A stretch of 64,000 nucleotides of DNA, from positions 14,571,001-14,635,000 of the forward strand of contig CM020502.1 in NCBI GenBank assembly GCA_009823395.1, given 5' to 3'. Shown in pieces: positions 34,101 through 42,097 of this stretch. The notes below the pieces were generated by a model. It was given only the letters and a program-made list of their open reading frames with translations, ran no database searches and was not told where the DNA came from. Source of the DNA: Thamnaconus septentrionalis (Eukaryota; Chordata; Actinopteri; Tetraodontiformes; Monacanthidae). The stretch's first letter is position 1; each line of letters opens with the position of its first letter. The position numbers and the translations under genes are program-made.

Positions 34101-35235
34101 AGCTTAACATACTGTTCATAAATACATTAATGAATGTGTATATTCACAGTACAATAAAAATAATTTGGTTTTCCTAATTTTAAAATGATTCTCATATATA
34201 AAAGAATCTCTATAGATCAATAAGGGTCCCAGTGCTCCCAGTTAGCTGTCATCTCGCACGACAATATTTCTAAAGAAGCCTGGTGTGGACAATCTAGCTG
34301 CCTGACAGCACGTTTTGTTATTAGGTTGATGCTTGCATCTGCAAATATCCAGGTTTGGGTGCGCAGGCCACCGTAGTTCACTGGCAGCTCAGGAGGGGGA
34401 GTGAAAGATGCTGCAGTCTAAAATGTAACCACTTGATGTCGCTGTTTCTTCTTCAAATATTACACAGCTAAAGGTTAAGTGTGTAATATTTAAAGATTTT
34501 GAAGAAGAAACAGCGACGTCAAGTGGTTAGATTTTGCATTTTGCCACATCTTCCACTCTCCCTCCCTCTCCTGAGCTTGCCAGTGAACTACGGTGGCCTG
34601 CGCACCCACACCTGGATACTTCATCCATCTCCTTTTTCGCTGGTTTATTTCACATCGTTCACACTCATGATGAAACACACTGTCAGGTAGCTGGATTGTC
34701 CACACCAGGCTTCCTTAGAAATATGGTGGTGCAAGATGACAGCAATATCCTTGATCTATGGATATTCATATAGATATGAGGACCATTCTTCATTGCTTTT
34801 TTTCTATTGCAATTATACACTTTTATTAATGTATTTATGAGCAGTATTTTACTTTTTTACCAATTTATAAAGATAAATCAAGCCAAATGTGACACACTGG
34901 ACCTTTAACATTTGTTAAACAGCAACCTGAAAAATGAAAGCACACCCTGATTTGGTTTTAGTCACCATACTCTACTTTTTCCTTTTTCGCAAAAGCTGTA
35001 GTTTATCATGAGATGGAAAGAGTTTATCTTGTCATATATGTATGATTAAACTTGAACTGATTTTCAGAAACCTCAGAAGCCTGCGTCAGATGAAGAGGAC
35101 GAGGACAGCAGCAGCCTGAGCGCAACCAAAGCTCGGTCCCGAGAGCGACCGGGCCGGGCCAAGAAGGAAGTCAAGTACTTTGTGGAGTCGGACGACAACG
35201 ACAACGACGACGACGACGACGACATGTTTGATTAA
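9627..35235 (+). CDS. top2b: DNA topoisomerase II beta, 36 coding exons; conserved frame shifts within exon 31
   Basis: Exons: 9627..9668, 11581..11739, 13002..13092, 14921..14984, 16438..16583, 16696..16793, 17618..17830, 18316..18489, 18577..18678, 19378..19515, 19606..19744, 20380..20537, 20825..20950, 21077..21187, 21560..21665, 21784..21893, 22777..22869, 23066..23180, 23838..23959, 24875..25023, 25141..25372, 26248..26382, 26481..26681, 26973..27168, 27270..27361, 27922..28074, 28196..28279, 28862..29056, 29147..29309, 29863..30021, 30948..31172, 32495..32577, 33187..33279, 33686..33820, 33923..34008, 35068..35235. About 1618 codons (human about 1621-1626). The homodimer passes one DNA duplex through a transient break in another. 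Visible: GHKL ATPase with NAAD (99-102), GRNGYGAK (169-176) and QTK (384-386); TOPRIM Glu469 (EGDSAKS) and DQDQD (549-553); active-site Tyr813 ([10 protein letters not shown]); an acidic, Lys-rich C-terminal domain ending in Asp-rich MFD. It is beta rather than alpha by its long CTD and its RARB/NGLY1 neighbours. Summed exon length is not a multiple of three because of exon 31. Confidence 0.96.
9669..11580 (+). other. TOP2B intron 1
   Basis: Holds a 113-nt segment present twice (10142..10256 and 10398..10510, similar but diverged). The stretch between them (about 10300..10400) is also similar to 12757..12866 in intron 2. A transposon remnant lies at 10838..11195. No exon-like or RNA gene signal seen. 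Confidence 0.7.
10838..11195 (-). mobile_element. hAT-like MITE remnant, family with ends reading GGCAAACTACGGCC
   Basis: The left end contains GGGTCAAACAGTTTGACTG, the right end GGGCCGTAGTTTGATCATG. The same core, with CCATCTGCTGCTGCTCCG, recurs in opposite orientation at 48736..49133 and 50126..50364. The hAT assignment is from recollection of similar fish elements; no clear 8-bp target duplication seen here. Confidence 0.55.
11824..12110 (+). mobile_element. Tc1/mariner-like element remnant
   Basis: Begins ACACTCCTGATCAAAATCTT and continues with an A-rich segment mentioning TTGCAAGAATTTGCATTTTGC. This arrangement resembles widespread fish Tc1-type nonautonomous repeats. No transposase frame remains. 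Confidence 0.5.
12181..12240 (-). repeat. Retroelement 3' tail remnant
   Basis: CCTTTATTAATCCCACATGAGGGAAATT, read on the minus strand, looks like the 3' terminal segment of a fish LINE/SINE. Related sequence recurs at 13325..13375 and about 13908..13945. Confidence 0.4.
13093..14920 (+). other. TOP2B intron 3
   Basis: Contains two retroelement tail remnants (13325..13375, about 13908..13945) and an (ATT)n tract (14271..14324). Otherwise featureless. Confidence 0.7.
14271..14324. repeat. (ATT)n microsatellite
   Basis: About 18 uninterrupted ATT units in TOP2B intron 3. Confidence 0.95.
16042..16146 (-). mobile_element. hAT-like MITE remnant, CGATACC family
   Basis: Ends ATCGGTGCATCCCTA at the right. 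The interior is the reverse complement of 48660..48735 and resembles 41455..41530. One of three copies in the window. Confidence 0.5.
16246..16370 (+). pseudogene. Fragment of a Myb/SANT-like domain from a PIF/Harbinger-type transposon
   Basis: Translation starting at 16267 gives [11 protein letters not shown], then the frame breaks. Another frame continues [17 protein letters not shown] sequence. The same motif is read on the minus strand near 57390..57470. WTEEET...FL.VIKEK is typical of the Myb/SANT-like protein of Harbinger elements. Broken and not functional. Confidence 0.5.
16794..17617 (+). other. TOP2B intron 6
   Basis: No repeat, motif cluster or exon-like signal that I can name. 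Confidence 0.6.
17831..18315 (+). other. TOP2B intron 7 with TG/TA/TCTA simple repeats
   Basis: 17920..18035 is a compound tract of ATG/TGTG, TCTA and TATA units. The remainder is AT-rich and unremarkable. Confidence 0.7.
18679..19377 (+). other. TOP2B intron 9
   Basis: Its last 60 nt are a (TATC)n tract that runs into the acceptor. Upstream is AT-rich sequence, including a segment around 18933-19000 (ACCAACGTTTTTTGAACCAG) that looks like decayed transposon. Confidence 0.65.
19316..19375. repeat. (TATC)n microsatellite forming the 3' splice-site pyrimidine tract of TOP2B exon 10
   Basis: About 14 TATC units end 1 nt before the AG (19376-19377) that precedes exon 10. The normal polypyrimidine tract appears replaced by the repeat. 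Confidence 0.9.
19745..20379 (+). other. TOP2B intron 11
   Basis: Apart from the minisatellite at its start, nothing nameable seen. Confidence 0.6.
19755..19806. repeat. 9-bp minisatellite (ACATCCTTC)n after TOP2B exon 11
   Basis: About five copies of a 9-nt unit starting 10 nt after the exon 11 donor. Confidence 0.9.
20790..20820. repeat. T31 homopolymer upstream of TOP2B exon 13
   Basis: 31 uninterrupted T residues followed directly by ACAG and exon 13 (20825). It serves as the polypyrimidine tract. Confidence 0.9.
20966..21011. repeat. (CACT)n microsatellite in TOP2B intron 13
   Basis: About 11 CACT units in a 126-nt intron (20951..21076), so roughly a third of the intron is repeat. Confidence 0.9.
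21188..21559 (+). other. TOP2B intron 14
   Basis: 372 nt, AT-rich. A short segment near 21410..21450 (CCACCCACTTTTGGGTCGCGAGCC) resembles the hAT-type remnants at 15244 and 27610. Confidence 0.5.
21894..22776 (+). other. TOP2B intron 16
   Basis: Mostly occupied by one copy of the AGGTCCAGTGTG MITE family (22078..22591). Confidence 0.65.
22078..22591 (+). mobile_element. piggyBac-like MITE, AGGTCCAGTGTG family, copy 1
   Basis: Starts AGGTCCAGTGTATAAAATTT right after TTAA (22074-22077) and ends with an inverted, decayed TACATGTTGGACCTT. The interior is shared with 34051..34468 and 56221..56670. The TTAA at the intact flank suggests piggyBac-type integration. The right TTAA is lost. Confidence 0.6.
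23181..23837 (+). other. TOP2B intron 18
   Basis: Dominated by copy 2 of the AGGTCCAGTGTG MITE family (23228..23608). The exon 18 donor is an atypical GTTCGT; exon phase and protein similarity still force this boundary. Confidence 0.65.
23228..23608 (-). mobile_element. piggyBac-like MITE, AGGTCCAGTGTG family, copy 2
   Basis: 381 nt with inverted ends AGGTCCAGTGTGTAATATTT and ATTACACACTGGACAT. It is flanked on both sides by TTAA (23224-23227 and 23609-23612), as expected of a piggyBac-type target duplication. No coding capacity. Confidence 0.7.
23969..24378 (+). mobile_element. MITE remnant, GAGGTGGCAAAAGTA family, copy 1
   Basis: Starts CCTGGTGGCAAAAGTATTCA and continues ACTTAAGTAAAAGTAC. 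Shared with 50869..51165 and 52734..53227. The right inverted end is missing. Confidence 0.55.
24553..24850 (+). mobile_element. MITE fragment, GTCTTGGTCT family
   Basis: Shares GTTCATTTATTTTTTTAG..., TATGAAGCAAAGTTG and AAAGTCTTGGTCTAGTCTTG with the fuller copy at 42098..42655. Truncated on the left. Confidence 0.55.
25373..26247 (+). other. TOP2B intron 21
   Basis: A short AAAGTCCAGTGTGTAGATGT at about 25580 is the end of another AGGTCCAGTGTG-family insertion, otherwise decayed. Nothing else nameable. Confidence 0.55.
26672..26950 (+). repeat. 143-nt tandem duplication covering the exon 23 / intron 23 junction of TOP2B
   Basis: Unit 1 is 26672..26814, unit 2 is 26815..26950. Unit 1 begins in the last bases of exon 23 (CAACTCCATG) and includes the donor GTACAGTCACAG; unit 2 repeats both. 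The copies are highly similar with a few substitutions and a small deletion. The second donor is therefore a ready-made cryptic 5' splice site. Reading past the first donor meets TAG after nine codons. Confidence 0.85.
27362..27921 (+). other. TOP2B intron 25
   Basis: Contains GATT/TTGA simple sequence (about 27396..27440) and a hAT-type MITE (27610..27878). Confidence 0.65.
27610..27878 (+). mobile_element. hAT-type MITE with CAGCA...TTCTCAAC ends
   Basis: The left end CAGCATTTCTCAACC and right end GTTGAGAACCACTGCTG are imperfect inverted repeats. The interior carries GGTGGGTCGTGACCC, also seen at 15244..15298. This architecture is typical of hAT nonautonomous elements in fish. Confidence 0.6.
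28077..28161. repeat. (ATT)n microsatellite starting 2 nt after the TOP2B exon 26 donor
   Basis: About 27 ATT units, interrupted once, fill most of the 121-nt intron 26 (28075..28195). The donor reads GTTATGATT, its downstream bases merging into the repeat. Confidence 0.9.
28280..28861 (+). other. TOP2B intron 27
   Basis: Contains a short Tc1-like end near 28664..28700 (GCAAGTCAATAGTTTGGAC), similar to 63226..63250. The 3' splice site is taken at AAG/AGA (28859-28862) because it keeps phase and gives D-R-V-E, as in vertebrate orthologs. Confidence 0.55.
29204..29250 (+). repeat. In-frame Ala/Gly-coding repeat in TOP2B exon 29
   Basis: Four to five copies of a 12-nt GGAGCAGCAGCA unit encode GAAAGAAAGAAAGAAAGG between two ordinary CTD segments. 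Human TOP2B lacks this run as I remember it. The length is probably polymorphic. Confidence 0.85.
29310..29862 (+). repeat. TOP2B intron 29: long compound (ACT/GCT) trinucleotide tract
   Basis: From 29322 to 29746 the intron is an imperfect trinucleotide array dominated by ACT, with GCT, AGT and AAT variants. It creates long open frames of poly-Thr, Leu, Ser or Val on both strands that are not genes. Confidence 0.9.
30022..30947 (+). other. TOP2B intron 30
   Basis: Holds a ZNF143-type motif (30514..30532) and a short remnant with GCGGGCCACATTTAGG (about 30606..30650) resembling the GGCAAACTACGGCC hAT-like family. No coding signal. Confidence 0.6.
30514..30532 (-). promoter_or_regulatory. ZNF143/SBS-type motif in TOP2B intron 30
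   Basis: Plus strand GCATTCTGGGATTTGTAGT; minus strand ACTACAAATCCCAGAATGC. It matches the long vertebrate ZNF143 (Staf) binding consensus ACTACAAxTCCCAGxATGC. Such sites are usually found in promoters or at chromatin loop anchors. Function here is not shown. Confidence 0.45.
30948..31172 (+). other. top2b: TOP2B exon 31 with an internal reading-frame change
   Basis: The exon opens in the frame giving [13 protein letters not shown], the conserved CTD motif. Its end must be read in a different frame (GCC AAG AGC CGC TAC AAC GAC at 31093..31113) to join exon 32 as [12 protein letters not shown] and reach the conserved C-terminus. The switch lies between about 31030 and 31093, most likely near GGCCCGTCGGCGG (31081..31093). 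A two-base surplus or one-base loss would explain it. Sequencing or assembly error is the simplest cause. Confidence 0.85.
31313..31970 (-). mobile_element. Truncated piggyBac-type transposon with decayed transposase N-terminus
   Basis: On the minus strand the element begins CCCTTTAGGCGCCATGG directly after TTAA (31971-31974 on plus). That is the canonical piggyBac end and target site. About 270 nt inside, an open frame (31697 to 31488) starts [20 protein letters not shown] and is rich in Ser/Asp/Glu, like piggyBac transposase N-termini. A neighbouring frame continues with Arg/Gly-rich sequence, implying a frameshift. The DDE catalytic part and other end are missing, so it is a dead fragment. 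Confidence 0.6.
32085..32122. repeat. (GATA)n microsatellite
   Basis: About nine AGAT units in TOP2B intron 31. Confidence 0.9.
32578..33186 (+). other. TOP2B intron 32
   Basis: Nothing nameable seen. A 111-codon open frame on the minus strand (32435..32770) crosses an exon and has no recognised similarity, so it is not called. Confidence 0.55.
33280..33685 (+). other. TOP2B intron 33 with a tRNA-like T-arm remnant
   Basis: On the minus strand, 33672..33628 reads GAGAGTTCGATTCCACTCGGG, a T-arm-like (B-box) segment, ending about 13 nt from the exon 34 acceptor. No full cloverleaf can be drawn, so it is probably a tRNA-derived SINE remnant. Confidence 0.35.
34009..35067 (+). other. TOP2B intron 35, mostly an inverted pair of MITEs
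   Basis: 34051..34904 holds two opposed copies of the AGGTCCAGTGTG family; the remaining ~160 nt before exon 36 are AT-rich. Confidence 0.7.
34051..34904. mobile_element. Inverted pair of AGGTCCAGTGTG-family MITEs (copies 3 and 4)
   Basis: The left arm (34051..34468) runs from AGGTCCAGTGTGTAACATTT to ATTACACAG. The right arm (34469..34904) begins with an end sequence (AAGTGTGTAATATTT), runs through the inverse interior and closes with GACACACTGGACCT. Shared interior: left ACCACTTGATGTCGCTGTTT, right AAACAGCGACGTCAAGTGGT. The whole is flanked by TTAA (34047-34050 and 34905-34908). The transcript could fold into a hairpin of about 400 bp. Confidence 0.75.
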
Positions 35236-35775
35236 CGACGGCGTCCGAAGGCATCCAGCAGCACTCCAGCCCTGACCCAAGTTCTTCCCCTTCAACCGTC
35301 TCCCCTCAGACTTTTGTACATTTGCCCTTTTGATTTTCATTAATGGTGGTGTTCAATGATTTTTTTTTTAATGTGTAGGTGTTTTACACTTTTTATTATA
35401 CATATACAGGTTTCTTTTTTTAAATGCTCATTCAAGATGTTCTGTATTTGTCCGAAGCAGCTTTTAGAAGTTTAGAATGCTGTGCTTTAGCACATTTTAA
35501 TTGTTAAAAAAAACAACAAATGAACTATGTAACTTTTTGAACATGAAGTTGAAAGTAAACAATGAAATGGCCACACTTTACCAGCCTGAGTTGTGTCTTG
35601 ACTGAGTCACAGCACACAAGATCACCTGTCTCTGCAACGTTAACACACAGTATTGACCCACAACACACCACTGCTTGTTGCAGTGAAATAAAAGCAAATT
35701 AAAAGAAGATATATGATATTGTATATGCTTTTATGATTTCAAATATGACTAAATAAAAAGCACCCCGGGCATCGT
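35236..35775 (+). other. TOP2B 3' UTR with two AATAAA signals
   Basis: AATAAA at 35687..35692 and at 35752..35757 lie 450-520 nt after the stop. Either would give a 3' UTR of ordinary length. Confidence 0.6.
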
Positions 35776-35835
35776 ACTGGCAACATTGTTGCTGTGTGTT
35801 GACAGTGCTAACCACTGCCCCACTGCATCGCCCTG
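35764..35835 (-). repeat. SINE-like remnant (GTGGTTAGCACTG motif)
   Basis: On the minus strand it contains GGCAGTGGTTAGCACTGT and a CCCGGGG segment, a motif I recall as widely repeated in fish genomes. Short and decayed. Confidence 0.4.
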
Positions 35836-37429
35836 TACAATAGTGTCACATTTAGTCTTATAAAATTCATTTTTGTTACTTTATTCTCCTCAGTTATTCC
35901 TGATGCTGTGATTTAATCATAAAACACATACTGTTTCTGTGATATCAGGTTAATTTGCATGAGATAACAGAGCCACTTGCCAATCAGATTTTAAAATAAT
36001 ACGTCTTGGGGCTAAATGATAAAATAAGTTGAAACGATTAAAAATCTCAAAAACAGATGAGGAAATAGTTTCCCTCCTGGCCAAACCGCTGTAATTCTTT
36101 TCGCTTTTGCTTTTTACCTGAGTTTCAGTTTTGAATGTGTTGGTCTTTATTCTTCTAGATGTACCTGACGTGTGTAGTTTTGTTGTTACTTTTTGCAGTG
36201 ATTTTGTTTGCACATTTAAATTGCTCACAAGGTATCAAGTGTAAATTAGCTTGTTCACGTTTTCTGAAAGAGAATAGTGCAGTTACATAACTGATTCGTT
36301 AGACACTTTTAACATATGAGGAGAAGTACCTTAAAGCTCCATTGAAAGAATTATTACAATTTTATTATTTCCCAATAAAATAACTAATACCAGGTATAGA
36401 TCAGAGGTTCGGACAGCTGTGATTCGGGAACTTCGGCTCCACAGGTCACGTTGACTCATCTCAATAAATTGTTTAGAAACCAACCAAACTTTGGCCTCTG
36501 CTTTACTGGGATAATAACTTTCAGGTCCTTCATTAAAAATCACATTTCTGGTCCTATTTTTCATTGCCGACACTAGTGGAGCAGCAATTGACATATTCAG
36601 ATCTCCTACAAAATGTGATTTTTATCATCCTGCTCAAACTGATGCTTGACATGTTTAGAATGGGGGGGAAATGAACGCCCAATCAGGGGAGATCCAGCTA
36701 AGCTGGGATAGGTAGCGACACCTTTGTGATGTCACAAAGGGTACATTTTCACAACTGCGTGATTTAGCACACGTTTCATGAAAAGCCAAGCGAGCCAAGG
36801 GAGTGAAGGGTGAACTAATGGTGGAGGTGGGATGCAGTAAAGTCACTTCAGAGCCATTGAGGGCCTTTAAAATGCACCCCCTTGTGGCAGCTACTAGGAA
36901 TTACTACTTTTGGATCAACGTTGCACTCCCGCCCACATTAAGCTGCGGTTTCACAAGCGTGGACGTGTCGTGTAAAAGGATGGTACAGGACTAAGTTAAA
37001 ATAAATATATTTTTATTACTTTGCCAGGACAGTTCATGGTAAAGTTAAACAGTATATGGACATAAAAAGCAATATGTTAATGTACAAACAGAGACGATAT
37101 TTCAAACAAGAGCTGGAATAGACTGAAGGCCAAACCTGGAAGCAGCTGCTGAGGTGGAGCATCGTCCCGCCCACTGCCACTGCTGTTTACATGACTGTAC
37201 AACACTGCATGTGACTAATGTGTCAGAGAGAGAGAGAGGATGTCTGACGGTGATGGGAAGGAAGAGAAAGCGAGAGTGACGTCTCCCAAGAACACCGTCG
37301 TCCAGGACGGTTGGTGGTGGATGATACCGAGGTTCGGAGATTCTGTTTCCATCTACCATTAGACTGATGTGTAGAGAGAATACTGAGTCTAATTAGCCAT
37401 CAGGTCTCAGCAGTTGTGTCATCATTACC

Positions 37430-37463
<34 letters not shown>

Positions 37464-38385
37464 TCATCATTTCTTTCCTCAGAGGTTTTCCACAACTGAA
37501 TTTGCAGTTCAATATATTCTGACAACAGATAACACAAAGTTTGGATTAAACCTGATTCATTTTGAAGGGTTTTAGGTGTAAATATATCAAAGGAAACTCT
37601 CACTGGGCTTATTGTTGCACAAGCAAGTCATTCAATTCAATGGAATGACTTTTTTGACGTTTGACTTTGGGATGCGAAAGAGGAACCTTTTCTTTGATGC
37701 ACAGATTCAATTCCAAAAATTTGACTTTTTTCCCCTTATTTTGACGATTGTGTATTGTCATTGTGCTGTATTGTAATATGACTGCCTTCTTACTGTTGCT
37801 GTTGCTCTTTACTGCGGTTGTTGGCCCCCTTTTAAGATAGTGTGTTTATAACAACTGGCAGGGGGAGCACTAATGTAAACCAGCCCCTGGCTGAAATTGG
37901 CTCCAATCACATCCCTGCAAAATGGGCTGCTGTGCACTGTACGCTGTCCTCTTGAAAAATAAATACATTGAAAAATTGAAATTTATTGAAAAAGATTTTC
38001 TAGAAGATCAGTCAGACCATTCATGACAAAGGTCAACTCTTGTTTGTCTGAGCCGTTTGCTGTGACAATATAGAGAAGAATTACTGAGCGTCGTCCTTTG
38101 ACATATTTCCACATTCTACATTTATGAAGCCTGGGGGGGAGTGTGTGTTTGTGTGTTTGTTGATACATGACGTCTCAACTGCACAATGTCTTCATGACTG
38201 ATGCTGTTATTGGTCATGGACACACATGCATCAAGACAAGTCCGTGTCTGTCTGCTGCTACTGGCTACAAGATGCACTCAAAGCAGGTTAAACCCTCAAC
38301 TCTGACAGCGAGACAACTTTGACATTCGAGGTCAATCCTTCTTAGAAGATAAGATTTCAAAGGGGAATTGTGTGTCATTATGAGG

Positions 38386-38759
38386 TACGGAAGCGCATTG
38401 TTGCCACAAAAGAAAAAAACGGACTCAGTATCATGTTATAATGTGAAAATTGTCACGTTTTTGACGTGATAATTTTCATGTTACAGCATGAAACGATCAC
38501 GTTATTTCATCTATTTATTTTAAGTTTCATGTTTTTATGTGTTACTTTTCGGGATAGAACATACAAATCATAATGAAATTACGGGATTGTTTCACGTTAT
38601 AAGGTGAAAATGATCCCCTTAAAACGTGACACTGTCGCGTTATTTCGTGATAATGTTTACGTTAAAATTTGAAACTTTGATGTTTTTCGTGATAAATTTC
38701 ACGTTATAACGTGATTTGGAGCGTTGTTAGTTTTCTAGTGTGGCAGCAATGCGCTTCCG
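38386..38759. mobile_element. hAT-like MITE with 8-bp target duplication and palindromic ACGT-rich interior
   Basis: Ends are TACGGAAGCGCATTGTTGCC and GGCAGCAATGCGCTTCCG, inverted with one mismatch over about 20 nt. The element is bordered by perfect direct repeats TTATGAGG (38378..38385 and 38760..38767), the 8-bp duplication expected of hAT. The interior has many short inverted ACGT-centred motifs such as CACGTTATAACGTG. No open frame. Confidence 0.8.
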
Positions 38760-39984
38760 TTATGAGGCTTTCTGGGAGACAGACAGACCAACAGACAGTC
38801 AGTCAGACAGACAGACATACAAGGTTAGAAGATGATGATCCCTCCTCAAGCTCATATCAAACTGTTTCACCAAAATGAATTTTTTCAAAAAATTGTTGAT
38901 AGGTTTTTCTAAAAATCCAGCATGGGTCCAGTCCGAGTCCATTGGTTGTTGTCTTGCCAAATAGCTGTCAATTGATTGGGTTTGATTGATTGGTGACAGC
39001 ATATATTGGCTTCCTGGCTGAGGCAGAGGGGGCGCTGCAGCTCTGTCGTCTTGACACGGAACAGGGAACAGAAGATATTGACGACAGATCAGGTCCTGAG
39101 GTGACTCGCTTCATCCGTCTATTATCGTTTTTTCACCGCAAATCGCAAATCAGATCCGCTAGCGACAAGGTTCCTTCCCTCCTTCGACTCTGAACGCAGG
39201 TTGAATGAAGTTCCCAAGGACGAAAAAAAACAAACACAAAAAAAGAAACAAAGCGTCTTTTTTCCCCCGCACAGAGCTGCCCATTGGAATGCAAAGCACA
39301 AAGCATTTATATAACATCTCCGCAGTGAGCTAGATAGTAGAGTATTACAGTTACGTCGGTACAACATTCAACGGAAAAGGAACTCAAGTTAATTCAGCAT
39401 TGTGAAGGTGTTGTCCTGGAAGGAACATAAAGAGCGGTCCCTGCTGCTGCTGTGCTGTCAGGGAGTTGGATTGTGGACATTCTTCAGCTGTGAAGCTTTT
39501 CCAGCTTGAAAAAGAGAAAAAATTCCAACAAACAAACAAACAAACAAACAAACAAAGAAAAACTTCACCACGATGCCTCCCGTTGTCTCTCACCAGGAGA
39601 GCAAGACAAGAGAGAGAACTGAGGGACAACACCATTTTCTTCTGTCTATGTTACACTGAGATAGAAATAAGAATTATTTAAACACTGCATATCATTCAGA
39701 CAAATCGCATGATGTTGTTCACATTCAAGACACGTTTAAAAAAAAAAAAAAAAAAAAAAACAGCTCCGGCTTCCCTTATGATATGTTGTTGTATTGAATT
39801 GTGAGCGGGGGATGGGATGCCGCTGGGTTTCCCACGTTTTACTGCTTAGACCCAGAATCCTTTGCTGCTTGACTTTTTCTTTCTGACTCTTTCTGTCTTT
39901 TTACCAGGCCCCCAGAATCCTTTCATTCCATTCATTGCAATGCAGTTGCTCAAAAGTTTTTGACTTCCACATTAAGGGGCCCAT

Positions 39985-40150
39985 AGAGCATGCGCAGTAG
40001 TGTCATTTCCCATCATGCCTCTGTCACTCACATGATCTATTTAGCCAATCAGAGTGATTCACTTGCAGACACGTCAGGACGCAGCCAATCAGAACGAGCT
40101 GAGACACAGCAGCACGTACGACGTGATGACGTCGTGCTGGCAATAAACTC
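39985..40150. promoter_or_regulatory. Orphan promoter-like motif cluster
   Basis: Within about 160 nt: GCATGCGCA (NRF1-like, 39988..39996), TTTCCCATCATGCC (ZNF143-core-like, about 40006), two AGCCAATCAG CCAAT boxes about 40 nt apart (near 40043 and 40083) and TGATGACGTCGTGC (CRE-like, near 40125). No gene starts here that I can see. Adjacent 40160..40400 looks like repeat sequence, so the cluster could belong to a transposon. Confidence 0.4.
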
Positions 40151-41383
40151 TTTTTTGTTGATTTTCTGGCCTTTATAATTTCTGGCCTTTTTAAAACGAC
40201 TAAAAGACGATAACTGGACAATCTACAATAGAAAGACATTTTAAAGGCCTTTATTTTTGTATTGCGGTCTATGGGAAAAATGCTTTTTGGGCCAATGGAA
40301 TTTTTTTTGCTGCAGTACCTCAAGTGGCCACTGGGAAAAACCAGCGTGCCGCCATATTGCCGGTCCGGTATCCAGTTCTTATAATACATCCATGCTTTTT
40401 ACTCAAACAAATAAAGTGGAGCGGTGGTGCGTTCCTTCGCTGATGGAACAGGTGACCAGCAGACCGTCTCCACGGCAACATATCTGCCCCTCCCCCACTC
40501 AAAACAGAAGAGGTGGAAAAGTTGTGAAGTTGCTTTTCAACTTTTTCGGATTTATGTACAAGTCAGGAAGAGAGTTTTCAAACTGAAGCTGTTGCCAAAG
40601 ACAGCCTGCTTTTTCCGATACGAACTGCCCTGAAAGAGCTCGCAATCGTTTGAGTTGAAAGCCGACCTCGTCCACAATCTCTACACGTCCTGGAAATCAC
40701 AGGCATTGGTTGAGGTTTTTATTTTTCAGCTGCTTTGGACTTTTTAACGTCTGCTCCCACTTTCAACTCAGCTCCCCCAAGTCTGCGCTGGGTTTGGTTT
40801 CAGTAAATGCTATGAAGATAGAGAGCGGCAGCCCGACTCCGGCGCGACTTTGAGGGAATCCAAACCAACTTTTCTTTGTTTTGTGTGTGTGTGTGTGAAA
40901 CTGAAGCGAGGCCTGACCACAGTTTCAAGCTGAGGCACTGAGTTTGTGTCCTGCAGTCGCTTTCAGATTCTCCGCCCTGGTTGTGTGGCGTTCGATGTGG
41001 CTCGTAATAACCGTCACGAGGCGCATTGTGTTAACAAAAATCAAACGTGATCGGGAGTGAAGTCTCATTTAGACCAAATCTAGATTTTTAAATATTTGCT
41101 TCTACAGAACTTTGAGGCATATGGACACGCTCCAACAGCAGGCCCACGGTTGCAAATATACTTCCCGACTCTCAAGTGATGAACCTGATCCTCGCTTATC
41201 CATTAGATTGAATAAAACTGATAAAACAAACAAAACTGGGCCGTATTGCTGGAAATTTTCGAGGGAACTGTGCAATAATGAAAACATGATTTTGGCAAAT
41301 CCACAATTAATTAACAATGTGGGACAAAGGAAAATAACAGCAGGTTTGGATTATCTCATCATTCCCATAATTTTAATTAGGGA

Positions 41384-41574
41384 TGCACCGATACCCGATA
41401 CCAGTATCGGGTATCGGTACCAATACCGATACCGGGATAGAGTAGTCCATCCATGTGCTTTAATATGGCAATTTTGTTAAATTTGTGTTTGTAAAGGAGT
41501 AAAACTTATCAAAGTAATTCTATAATGCAATAGCTTTATCAAGTACTCAGTATCGGTATCGGTGCATCTCTAGT
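41384..41574 (+). mobile_element. hAT-like MITE, CGATACC family, fullest copy
   Basis: Starts TAGGGATGCACCGATACC and ends GGTATCGGTGCATCTCTA, imperfect inverted ends about 18 nt long. The interior repeats GTATCGG units and shares GGCAATTTTGTTAAATTTGT with 48665..48700. No clear target duplication. Confidence 0.6.
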
Positions 41575-42097
41575 CTTGATTGACATGTCAGAATTTGGCC
41601 AGTTTGCAATGTGAATGTCTCCTGTTGAAAATGGGGCTGAACTCAGTTGAGGGTCCTTCATAAAGAAGTCTTGCAATTAAGTTTCTACCGAGTTCTTAAC
41701 TTGATAGAAAAAAGCTTAAATGACAAACTGACATCGGATTGTGCGTTTTCCAGCTGCTCTGTCGTTCACCAACAAAATCACACTAAAAAATCTCCTCTGA
41801 AAAGTGAACCTGCCAGCGACGGAACATCCTGCAACTTGTCCTCAGACTGAACGTTGGTGCCAATTGTTCAACCTCGTGGCTTCTTCTTCAGTTGCCAGTT
41901 CGCCTCTTTCACTGAACTTGAACTGAACTGGAGCAGGGGGAGGTTGTGAAGGGATCTGGGCCCCATACAAGGAAACAGTGCAGTGTAAAACTCTTCTTGA
42001 AGTAACAAAGTAGGAGTTTTTTCTGCAGTAGCCACTGATCCAACCTAAGACTCACCGCTCAAACCAGATTAAAGAACTCAGATGGACATTGGGTCCA

